Part shown: piece after piece, positions 1 through 4,886 of the stretch
Layout of the letters: every line of letters begins with the position of its first letter
Position numbering within the stretch: position 1 is the first letter of the stretch
Notes under the pieces: generated by a model
The model's input: the letters and a program-made list of their open reading frames with translations, nothing else
Database searches by the model: none
What the model was told of the DNA's origin: nothing
DNA from: an uncultured Eubacteriales bacterium
Lineage (GTDB): Bacteria; Bacillota; Clostridia; Christensenellales; Borkfalkiaceae
Reading direction: 5' to 3'
DNA: 7,139 bases
Assembly: GCA_900549005.1 (NCBI GenBank)
Contig: URMT01000086.1
Coordinates: 1 to 7,139, forward strand
Program-made: the position numbers and the translations under genes

Positions 1-31
1 GCGCATCTGCCGTTTCCCGAAAACAGGAACC

Positions 32-62
32 CTCGGCAGGGCAGCGGGCATAGCCCTCGCGC
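32..62 (+). repeat. Dispersed repeat-like palindromic element, copy A
   Basis: A 13-base block (CTCGGCAGGGCAG, 32-44), an 11-base centre and a 7-base block (CTCGCGC, 56-62) recur in the same order and spacing on the minus strand at 6790-6760. The two copies match at 25 of 31 positions. The centre forms a short hairpin in both: here GGGC-ATA-GCCC with flanking pairs, there GAGTGC-TGT-GCACTC. One stem pair changes in a compensating way (T-A to G-C) and one outer pair is lost here. This resembles the small palindromic repeats scattered through many bacterial genomes. With only two copies visible, the family assignment is an inference. Confidence 0.5.
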
Positions 63-70
63 AGCAGGGT

Positions 71-183
71 GAATGTCGGCGATTATAAAATATGAAGGCC
101 CTGAAAATCGCCGACAGGGAAACATAGTTTCCTAAACTCACGAAAAATGCCGCGCTCGGCCAGCGCGGCATTTTTGTGAATAC
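71..183 (+). ncRNA. Structured tandem element, copy 1 (candidate small RNA)
   Basis: Bases 71-148 are 75/78 identical to 380-457. Three hairpins follow in order. Stem 1 is ten perfect pairs (GTCGGCGATT at 75-84 with AATCGCCGAC at 106-115) closing a 21-base loop. Stem 2 is GGAAAC-ATA-GTTTCC (118-132). Stem 3 is a terminator-like hairpin (138-179). The order with the T-run last suggests transcription on the plus strand. Stem 3 differs in sequence between copies but stays paired, which argues for selection on structure. I do not recognise a known riboswitch or RNA family; the 5' end may lie before the window. Alternatives are a mobile repeat or a 3' UTR element read from the other strand. Confidence 0.5.
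138..179 (+). terminator. Terminator-like hairpin of copy 1
   Basis: Fourteen perfect pairs (143-156 with 162-175) around the loop CGGCC, with an A-run on the 5' arm and TTTTT on the 3' arm. A bulged G at 142 is followed outward by four more pairs, TCAC (138-141) with GTGA (176-179). The A-run and T-run make it potentially active in both directions. It closes copy 1 on the plus strand. Confidence 0.65.
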
Positions 184-204
184 CTTTTAATATACTTATG
201 CCGA

Positions 205-246
205 AAAACGGCAAGGTTGAATTTAGTTCAACCGTTAAGCCGTTTT
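205..246. other. Long two-part hairpin between the tandem copies
   Basis: AAAACGGC (205-212) pairs perfectly with GCCGTTTT (239-246), and inside it GGTTGAA (215-221) pairs perfectly with TTCAACC (227-233) around the loop TTTAG. Unpaired bases separate the two helices (AA on one side, GTTAA on the other). That is 15 pairs within 42 bases. It may belong to the 5' part of a transcript that ends with copy 2. A weak -10-like TATACT lies at 191-196 without a convincing -35. No function is assigned. Confidence 0.5.
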
Positions 247-258
247 ACGACCACCCTC

Positions 259-297
259 TCACGGAAAAGTATTTGCCAAAGGCAAAACTTTTTGTGA
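259..297 (+). terminator. Third, diverged terminator-like hairpin
   Basis: AAAAGT (265-270), a bulged A (271) and TTTGCC (272-277) pair with GGCAAA (281-286) and ACTTTT (287-292) around the loop AAA. The flanks repeat the architecture of the two tandem copies: TCAC (259-262) pairs with GTGA (294-297), bulged G bases follow TCAC, and the 3' side reads TTTTTGTGAA (289-298), identical to 171-180 and 481-490. It looks like a third, degenerate member of the same terminator family, lacking the upstream 78-base block. Confidence 0.5.
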
Positions 298-379
298 ACT
301 TTAAAACAATTACTGTTTCAAGCAAGGTTTCCTTGCGCAGAAAGACCCAATTTGCCGCGCAAGCGGGCTCACTGGAAGG

Positions 380-492
380 GAATGTCGGCGATTATACAAT
401 ATGAGGGCTCTGAAAATCGCCGACAGGGAAACATAGTTTCCTAAACTCACGAAAAATTCCGTGCAGCGGCCTGCACGGAATTTTTGTGAATA
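380..492 (+). ncRNA. Structured tandem element, copy 2 (candidate small RNA)
   Basis: Second copy of the element at 71-183, offset by 309 bases, with three substitutions in the 78-base conserved block, all inside the loop of stem 1. Stem 1 pairs 384-393 with 415-424, stem 2 is GGAAAC-ATA-GTTTCC (427-441), and stem 3 is the hairpin at 447-489. Upstream sequence (300-379) is not obviously shared with copy 1 but contains further small hairpins, including GCAAGG-TTT-CCTTGC and CCGC-GCAA-GCGG. If transcribed on the plus strand it converges on lemA, whose stop codon lies just beyond. No known RNA family recognised. Confidence 0.5.
447..489. terminator. Terminator of copy 2, probably shared with lemA
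   Basis: Fourteen perfect pairs (452-465 with 472-485) around GCGGCC, which can close one further pair, with an A-run and a T-run on the two arms and an outer TCAC/GTGA helix beyond a bulged G. Against copy 1, three stem pairs change on both sides (G-C to T-A, C-G to T-A, T-A to A-T), so pairing is kept. On the minus strand it begins about eight bases after the lemA stop codon, so it probably terminates lemA too. Confidence 0.7.
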
Positions 493-496
493 TCTC

Positions 497-1165
497 TTAG
501 AAGAATACTCCCCTCGCCTGCTCTTTGACTTCTGCCGAGGCGGTGAACGGTATGCGCGTGGTGTAGCCGCGCTTTGCCGCCACTATCATCTTGGTCGGCC
601 ACGCGTATATATCCCTGTTCCACACGTTTACCGTGTCGTTATACAGTTCGCGCGCGGCAGTTATCTCCTTTTGAAGGTAGGCGTTCTGCTGCATTGCGTC
701 GGCAATTTCGGCGTGCGCCTTTAATTCGGGATAGTTTTCAAACGCGAGGTTTATGCTCCTGCCGACGGCGTCCACGTTCTGTGCGAAGGCGTTGCGTTCG
801 CCGTCGTCGGCGGGATTGTGGCCCGAACGGTAGGCGGCTATCTGCGTCATCGTGGTCTTGTCGAGGTCGATTGCCTTATCCAAAAGTTTTGCGCAGTTCT
901 GCAATATTACAACGCGCTGTTCGAGGTAGTTATCTATCTGCGAGGCGTCGTGCTGCAACTTCTGCTGCAACTGCGAGAGGTAGTTGCCCGCCTTTATCTT
1001 CATAAACAGAAAGACTACGCCGGGGATGATTGCCAATACCCAGAGGAGTACCTCGAATATCTTAGAGCCTATGCCCACCTTTATGGGCAGCTGTTTTTCG
1101 ATGACGGCTACGTCGCGCCCTTCCTGATTTACGGGGCCTGTAAGCTCGTCAAGTTCGTTTGCCAT
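497..1165 (-). CDS. LemA family membrane protein
   Basis: Encodes 222 residues. The chosen ATG at 1165 is preceded by AAGGAGG with eight bases between GGAGG and the start. The open frame continues upstream to 1303, but that extension runs through the 3' end of another gene and into host DNA and should not be used. Residues about 34-57 form one membrane segment, followed by a long helical, soluble region. Family hallmarks are the YPELKA motif near residue 144, the later AARELYNDTVNVWN stretch, and a C-terminal segment ending in short hydrophobic residues. LemA proteins are small single-pass proteins with a helical bundle; their biochemical role is not established. A 3' gene remnant ends 19 bases upstream, suggesting an operon. 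The hairpin at 447-489 is the likely terminator. Assignment to the family is firm; function is open. Confidence 0.88.
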   Translation of the reverse strand: MANELDELTGPVNQEGRDVAVIEKQLPIKVGIGSKIFEVLLWVLAIIPGVVFLFMKIKAGNYLSQLQQKLQHDASQIDNYLEQRVVILQNCAKLLDKAIDLDKTTMTQIAAYRSGHNPADDGERNAFAQNVDAVGRSINLAFENYPELKAHAEIADAMQQNAYLQKEITAARELYNDTVNVWNRDIYAWPTKMIVAAKRGYTTRIPFTASAEVKEQARGVFF

Positions 1166-1184
1166 TTGCGTTTCCTCCTTAAAA

Positions 1185-1250
1185 TTATTTATCTGAACCG
1201 TCGGGTTTACCTTCGGTTTCGTCCGTTGCCGCAGCCTCGCCTTCGGGAGA
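1185..1250 (-). CDS. 3' remnant of a gene upstream of lemA, cut by the chimeric join
   Basis: Reading the minus strand, an open frame ends at the TAA at 1187-1185, 19 bases before the lemA start. The last residues read SPEGEAAATDETEGKPDGSDK, an acidic, low-complexity tail of the kind found at protein C-termini. The frame cannot be followed past about 1250 because adapter and LINE-1 sequence begin there. Its product is therefore unknown. It is not the C-terminus of the large membrane protein at 1324-3264, whose own frame stops before the foreign segment. The coding call rests on frame, spacing and composition only. Confidence 0.45.
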   Translation of the reverse strand, partial: SPEGEAAATDETEGKPDGSDK

Positions 1251-1262
1251 CTCTTCCGATCT
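1251..1262 (+). other. Illumina adapter remnant
   Basis: CTCTTCCGATCT is identical to the last 12 bases shared by the two standard TruSeq adapter arms. It sits exactly where bacterial sequence stops and LINE-1 sequence starts, the position expected for an adapter left at the start of a read. The preceding base is A rather than the adapter's G, so the match is 12 bases and no longer. A chance match at precisely this boundary is unlikely. Confidence 0.85.
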
Positions 1263-1340
1263 GGAGAAATGCAAATCAAAACTGCTACGAGGGACCATCT
1301 CACACCAGTCAGAATGGCTATTATTAAAAAGTCAAAAAAT
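1263..1340 (+). mobile_element. Mammalian LINE-1 ORF2 fragment (host contamination)
   Basis: Translated on the plus strand from 1263, the 26 codons give a peptide containing EMQIK, HLTPVRMAIIKK and SKN. This matches the C-terminal part of mammalian LINE-1 ORF2p, remembered as REMQIKTTMRYHLTPVRMAIIKK followed by SGNN. The DNA also carries the familiar L1 phrases AAATGCAAATCAAAAC and CATCTCACACCAGTCAGAAT. A 78-base piece of retrotransposon in a bacterial operon, led by an adapter, is best read as host read contamination joined during library preparation or assembly. The form looks primate rather than ruminant or pig, but that is from memory. At the 3' side about 20 bases (from about 1319 to 1340) fit both L1 and the end of the neighbouring bacterial gene, so the exact join cannot be placed. 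Confidence 0.93.
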
Positions 1341-3264
1341 CGTCTGCCTCGGCCTTATCGAGCATATCTGCCGCCCTTTCCACCGCGGCTACGCCCGTCA
1401 TAAATGCCGCCGCGCCTGCGGCCGCCCTCTGCAAGCCGAATATGCCGCCCAGCTCTTCGTCGTCGCCCGCACCGTAGACGGCGTCTGCGGGAATGGCCAT
1501 AAGGCCGTCGGAATAGGCAGACGCGCCGTTTGCAGAGAACCTGCGCACAAACGAGGCGAGCGAAGATTCCGAGCGCATCCTTTCGTAAGTGTCGCGCGTG
1601 CCGCCCACCGCCTTCACCTCCATAACGTCGGTGCGGTCTATGGGTATGTATTCAATCCAGGGCACGGGCACGGCGTGGATTCTGCCGTCGCCGCCGAACA
1701 CGTCTACGTAGTCCACCCTGTTTATTGTATCGTACGAATATGCGGTGACGAGCACCTTATCGGAAAGTCCGTCCTTCTGCACGAACGAGGCCTTCAAGAT
1801 TGACTGCGTCTTTGCCTCGGCGGGCGCAAACTGCGCGGCGCCCAGCCTGTTTGCAAGCACCTCTGACTGCGGAAGCGCGTAGTTGGTGCCGTAGACGTCG
1901 CGGTAGATGAATTCGTGCGGCTTCTGCATACGGTATAAGGGTACCGAAAGAAGGGGCGCGAAGTCGAAGTATACCGATTTGAGATATTCGGTGTTGTATG
2001 CCATAAACGCCGCGCGGCTGTCTTCAAGACTGTGGCTTACGTAGCGCGCGGGGTCTGCGTCGGTCTGCCAATACTGGGCGTGGTCTGAACGTATGCAGTT
2101 GAGCATACCGTTTTTTATGAACGCGAAGTCGTCGCCGTAGCCCTCGTCCGAGGTCATAAGCTCGGTCATATTGTTCTGCGCGAGCGGGGTGAACATAAGG
2201 CGGAACTGCACCTCGTTGTTGCGGTCGGTTGCGCCGAACAGCACTTCGAATTCGGTGTTGGCTATTTCGGTGAAGCCGCCGCCCGAGGCGGCCGCCTTGC
2301 GAGTTTTTGCGGCAAGTTTTTTGCCGCCCTTCTTTACTATCTTTTCCAGCTCTTCCTCGTCGTGCGTGTGCGAGTATTTGGGCGTGCGCGAGAAGGTGAG
2401 GTCGGGCGCGGCCTCGTTGCCGTAATACAGCCTGGTCTCTTCCCCGTATTCGGGCGCGGGCTTTTCAACGTTTGCATACAGCGTCTGGCTGTGGTGCACG
2501 GTATGGCTGTGCCCGTTGGAATCGGTAGACGTCGTTGTCCAGTGAATGGTGAGCGAACCGGTGTATGTATGCGGCACTATGCGGCAGCGAAGCTGCCTTT
2601 CGAACAGGAACGGATTGCCTTCGATATTGCCCGAAAGCAGAAAGAGCGTGGACGAGTCGCGGTCCTCGCCGGAGGGACGGTAGCCGTATTTGCGGCAGAA
2701 GAGGTCGAGCTTCTGCACGCTCAGCCTTTCGTCCAGCTCCAAATCGGGAAAGGACTTTGTTAAAAGTTCGCGCGTCATATCCCACGTGAACAGGGCGTGC
2801 AGCGGGCGGAGCATATCGAACGCCTCGCCTTTGAGCTTTTCTGCATAGGCGGCGGCTTTATCGTACTTCTTCTGCCGCGCGGCAATCATCTTTTTGAGCG
2901 CGGTGAACAGAACGGCTATGCCGACGACGCCCAGAACGGCGCACAATATGCCGCAGATAAGCAGCGCCACGGCGCTGTTGCCGCCGAAGTACAACACGAG
3001 CAGCACCACCGCCGCGATGAACGCCGCAACGGTGAAAAATATTACAAACCCGCGCAGCACTTTGCCCGAAGAAAGTTTCTTTTCGGCAGCCTGCGCCTTT
3101 AAAAATGCGGCGTCGTACTTTTTGACGGCCGCGGCGTTTGCCGCGGGGTCTACGCCCGATTTTTTGACGAGGTCGTCGAAATAGTTCTTTGCATTGTTTT
3201 CAAATTCGCCGCTCAGCCTGTTTTTATAATAATCCATCGGCTCGAAATCTTCCAACCGGTCCAT
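1324..3264 (-). CDS. Two-pass membrane protein of unknown function
   Basis: Encodes about 646 residues. ATGs lie at 3315, 3270 and 3264. The sigma-A-type promoter at 3321-3349 puts transcription start near 3314, excluding the first. GGGGGAG at 3279-3273 lies two bases from the second but eight from the third, so 3264 is preferred. After a roughly 68-residue charged N-terminal region, two membrane segments (about 70-92 and 98-121) are followed by a positively charged linker and a large soluble domain. That domain includes TGSLTIHW, a His-rich GHSHTVHH patch, and an acidic stretch with a Lys-rich run (KKGGKK). The C-terminus has an Ala-rich, possibly membrane-associated helix (RAAAGAAAFMTGVAAVERAA). 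I do not recognise a named family. The final residues after the first Asp of the DDFLTF end, and the stop codon, lie in sequence that could derive from LINE-1, so the true C-terminus is uncertain. Adjacency to lemA is likewise not proven. Confidence 0.8.
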   Translation of the reverse strand: MDRLEDFEPMDYYKNRLSGEFENNAKNYFDDLVKKSGVDPAANAAAVKKYDAAFLKAQAAEKKLSSGKVLRGFVIFFTVAAFIAAVVLLVLYFGGNSAVALLICGILCAVLGVVGIAVLFTALKKMIAARQKKYDKAAAYAEKLKGEAFDMLRPLHALFTWDMTRELLTKSFPDLELDERLSVQKLDLFCRKYGYRPSGEDRDSSTLFLLSGNIEGNPFLFERQLRCRIVPHTYTGSLTIHWTTTSTDSNGHSHTVHHSQTLYANVEKPAPEYGEETRLYYGNEAAPDLTFSRTPKYSHTHDEEELEKIVKKGGKKLAAKTRKAAASGGGFTEIANTEFEVLFGATDRNNEVQFRLMFTPLAQNNMTELMTSDEGYGDDFAFIKNGMLNCIRSDHAQYWQTDADPARYVSHSLEDSRAAFMAYNTEYLKSVYFDFAPLLSVPLYRMQKPHEFIYRDVYGTNYALPQSEVLANRLGAAQFAPAEAKTQSILKASFVQKDGLSDKVLVTAYSYDTINRVDYVDVFGGDGRIHAVPVPWIEYIPIDRTDVMEVKAVGGTRDTYERMRSESSLASFVRRFSANGASAYSDGLMAIPADAVYGAGDDEELGGIFGLQRAAAGAAAFMTGVAAVERAADMLDKAEADDFLTF

Positions 3265-3320
3265 ATTCATATCTCCCCCGAACGATTTCAGGCACGGCAA
3301 GACCCTGCCGTACACCTGTT

Positions 3321-3349
3321 ATTTTAGTATATATGCGGCTTTTCGTCAA
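3321..3349 (-). promoter_or_regulatory. Sigma-A-type promoter for the membrane protein gene
   Basis: Read on the minus strand, TTGACG (3349-3344) and TAAAAT (3326-3321) are separated by exactly 17 bases. Predicted transcription start is near 3314, giving a leader of about 50 bases to the chosen start. The leader contains a perfect hairpin ACGGCA-AGACCC-TGCCGT (read on the plus strand, 3294-3311) ahead of the ribosome binding site. Both boxes are one mismatch from consensus. Confidence 0.7.
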
Positions 3350-3387
3350 GAGGATTTAAAAAATTACAAAAAAACCGTTTTACTCTC

Positions 3388-3404
3388 CCGCCCTGCTCGG
3401 GCGG
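3388..3404. other. GC-rich hairpin in the divergent intergenic region
   Basis: CCGCCC (3388-3393) pairs with GGGCGG (3399-3404) around TGCTC. It stands in an otherwise AT-rich spacer between two divergent transcription units. No T-run follows it directly on either strand, so it is not a standard intrinsic terminator. It could be an operator, but nothing identifies a binding protein. Confidence 0.35.
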
Positions 3405-3437
3405 CGGGTACCGTATAAAAATTTGTTGAATAAGTCG

Positions 3438-3447
3438 GGTGATAATA
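3438..3447 (+). promoter_or_regulatory. Possible forespore (sigma-F type) -10 element for spoIIR
   Basis: GGTGATAATA matches the Bacillus sigma-F -10 consensus (GGnrAnAnTw) at every specified position and lies about 45 bases before the spoIIR start. In Bacillus, spoIIR is transcribed by sigma-F. The best -35-like GTATA (3413-3417) is 20 bases away rather than the usual 15 or so, which weakens the call. It is offered as a candidate only. Confidence 0.35.
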
Positions 3448-3493
3448 AAAAAATTACAGTATAAACAGCATTTTTGCGGGCAATAAAGTGTGT

Positions 3494-4024
3494 ATGAAAA
3501 ATTTTTGTATAACTTTTTTTGTATTCTTCATAATAATTGCAACGGCGGTATTCGTATCGGGATATTCCGCGGAAAAGAGCGGCGACGCGGCCGAATACCT
3601 GCGCATTCACGTGCGGGCGAACTCCAATTCGGAAGAGGACCAGAGCGTTAAATATAAGGTAAAGGACGCCGTGGTGGAATACATCACTCCCCTTGCGGCG
3701 AGCTGCCGCACCAAGGACGACGCCATCGACCTTATAAACGCCAACATCGCGGGAATTGTGGGCGTGTGCGAGGACGTGCTGGAAGAGAACGGCTACTTTT
3801 ACGGCGCGAGCGCCGAGATACGCGAAGAGAACTTCCCCACCAGGGTGTACGGCGACCTTACGCTCGCCAAGGGAGTTTACGACGCGCTGATTATAGAGCT
3901 GGGAACGGGAACGGGCGACAACTGGTGGTGCGTTCTTTACCCGCCGCTGTGCTTCACCTCCTCTTCGCAGGACGTGGAATACCGCTCGATTATACTCGAC
4001 ATAATTTCAGACTTTTTTGACTGA
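3494..4024 (+). CDS. spoIIR: Stage II sporulation protein R
   Basis: Encodes 176 residues from the ATG at 3494; a GTG two codons earlier (3488) is also in frame. No clear ribosome binding site precedes either, unlike the other genes here, so the start is less certain. Residues 4-25 form a hydrophobic export or anchor segment. The mature part has the family motifs: RIHVRANSNSEEDQSVKYKV (38-57), a conserved YGDLTLAKGVYDAL segment (119-132) and the signature NWWCVLYPPLCF (143-154). In Bacillus, SpoIIR is made in the forespore, acts in the space between the two membranes and triggers SpoIIGA to cleave pro-sigma-E in the mother cell. The protein is at the short end for the family because its C-terminus stops soon after the PPLCF block. 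sleB follows 93 bases downstream on the same strand. Confidence 0.93.
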   Translation: MKNFCITFFVFFIIIATAVFVSGYSAEKSGDAAEYLRIHVRANSNSEEDQSVKYKVKDAVVEYITPLAASCRTKDDAIDLINANIAGIVGVCEDVLEENGYFYGASAEIREENFPTRVYGDLTLAKGVYDALIIELGTGTGDNWWCVLYPPLCFTSSSQDVEYRSIILDIISDFFD

Positions 4025-4050
4025 ATTTTTATAAATTTTAACACATAGGC

Positions 4051-4100
4051 GCCGCACAACTTTTGCGCGGGCAAGAGTAATTGCCCCGCACATATGCGGC
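4051..4100 (+). promoter_or_regulatory. Structured leader before sleB
   Basis: An inner hairpin pairs TGCG plus GGGCAA (4064-4067 and 4069-4074, one bulged C) with TTGCCC plus CGCA (4081-4090) around GAGTAA. An outer helix pairs GCCGCA (4051-4056) with TGCGGC (4095-4100). The structure ends ten bases before the GGAGG of sleB. No T-run follows, so it is not a plain terminator for spoIIR. It could stabilise the mRNA or influence sleB translation; no known regulatory family is recognised. I found no clean sigma-G type promoter in the gap. Confidence 0.4.
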
Positions 4101-4117
4101 AGATAAACGGAGGAATA

Positions 4118-4876
4118 ATGAAAAAAGCACTTAAAATTACGCTGGCGGCCGCGCTTGCGACGGTCGTTTTTGCGGGCGCAGGAGTTGCCGCCGCCAAGGC
4201 GGGGGCGGGCACCGATATGTTTGCACAGCCTGCGGCATACGCCGCCGTCTTGAAACAGGGCGCGCGCGGCGGCGAGGTTAAGGAGGTTCAGCGCAGACTG
4301 AAAAACTGGGGATACTACTCGGGCAGCGTTGACGGAATTTACGGCCCCGCCACGGTAAAGGCGGTGAAGAGCTTCCAGAAAAAGAACGGACTTTCCGCAG
4401 ACGGCATATGCGGCAAGGCCACCTACGCCGCTTTGGGAATGAACGATTCGGTGCGCGTGCTGGAAAACGGCGACAAAGACGCGCCTTCGGGCGGGCAGAG
4501 CGGTTCGGGGGCTTCCGACTACACCAGCTCTGATTTGTACCTGCTGGCGCGCTGCATTTACGGCGAGGCGCGCGGCGAGAGCTATACGGGTCAGGTGGCC
4601 GTGGGCGCGGTGGTTTTGAACCGCGTGGAATCGTCGCAGTTCCCCAACACCATTTCGGGGGTAATTTACCAGAAGGGCGCATTCACCGCGGTGGACGACG
4701 GGCAGATTAACCTTACGCCCGACCAGACGGCGATAAACGCCGCTCGCGACGCGATGAACGGCTGGGACCCCACTTACGGCTGTCTTTATTACTACAACCC
4801 CGCGACTGCGACGAGCAGTTGGATTTTTTCACGGCAGACGGTCACCACGATAGGCAGACACGTCTTTGCGATATAG
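4118..4876 (+). CDS. sleB: Spore cortex-lytic enzyme SleB (cell wall hydrolase)
   Basis: Encodes 252 residues. ATG 4118 follows GGAGG by five bases and opens a classic signal peptide (MKKALKIT plus a hydrophobic core, probable cleavage near AKA at 26-28). An in-frame ATG at 4094 would spoil the signal peptide. Residues about 44-107 are a peptidoglycan-binding type 1 domain (KEVQRRLKNWGYYSG, VDGIYGPATVKAVKSFQ). A Gly/Ser linker (about 120-135) leads to a SleB-type hydrolase domain (about 138-252) with YGEARGE at 149-154 region, whose Glu residues include the probable catalytic acid, then GQVAVGAVVLNRV and the C-terminal YYYNP...IGRHVF motif. In Bacillus, SleB is a lytic transglycosylase that cleaves cortex peptidoglycan containing muramic-delta-lactam during germination. 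The stop is ten bases before ypeB, and the known sleB-ypeB pairing supports the specific assignment over a generic SleB-like hydrolase. Confidence 0.92.
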   Translation: MKKALKITLAAALATVVFAGAGVAAAKAGAGTDMFAQPAAYAAVLKQGARGGEVKEVQRRLKNWGYYSGSVDGIYGPATVKAVKSFQKKNGLSADGICGKATYAALGMNDSVRVLENGDKDAPSGGQSGSGASDYTSSDLYLLARCIYGEARGESYTGQVAVGAVVLNRVESSQFPNTISGVIYQKGAFTAVDDGQINLTPDQTAINAARDAMNGWDPTYGCLYYYNPATATSSWIFSRQTVTTIGRHVFAI

Positions 4877-4886
4877 GAGGAGAGCT

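Noticed and set aside
198..404. A 68-codon plus-strand open frame in the structured intergenic region
   Set aside because: It runs through several hairpins and into copy 2 of the tandem element, lacks a good ribosome binding site and shows no recognisable domain.
71..492. CRISPR or simple tandem repeat
   Set aside because: There are only two copies, the repeat unit is far longer than a CRISPR repeat, the gap is about 230 bases, and the units have internal folded structure.
497..1303. Longer LemA of 268 residues
   Set aside because: The extra 46 residues come from the neighbouring gene tail, adapter and LINE-1, and the internal ATG at 1165 has an excellent ribosome binding site.
1263..1340. 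A bacterial group II intron or retron fragment
   Set aside because: The translated peptide matches mammalian L1 ORF2p downstream of the reverse transcriptase domain and is led by an adapter remnant; no intron or retron structure is present.
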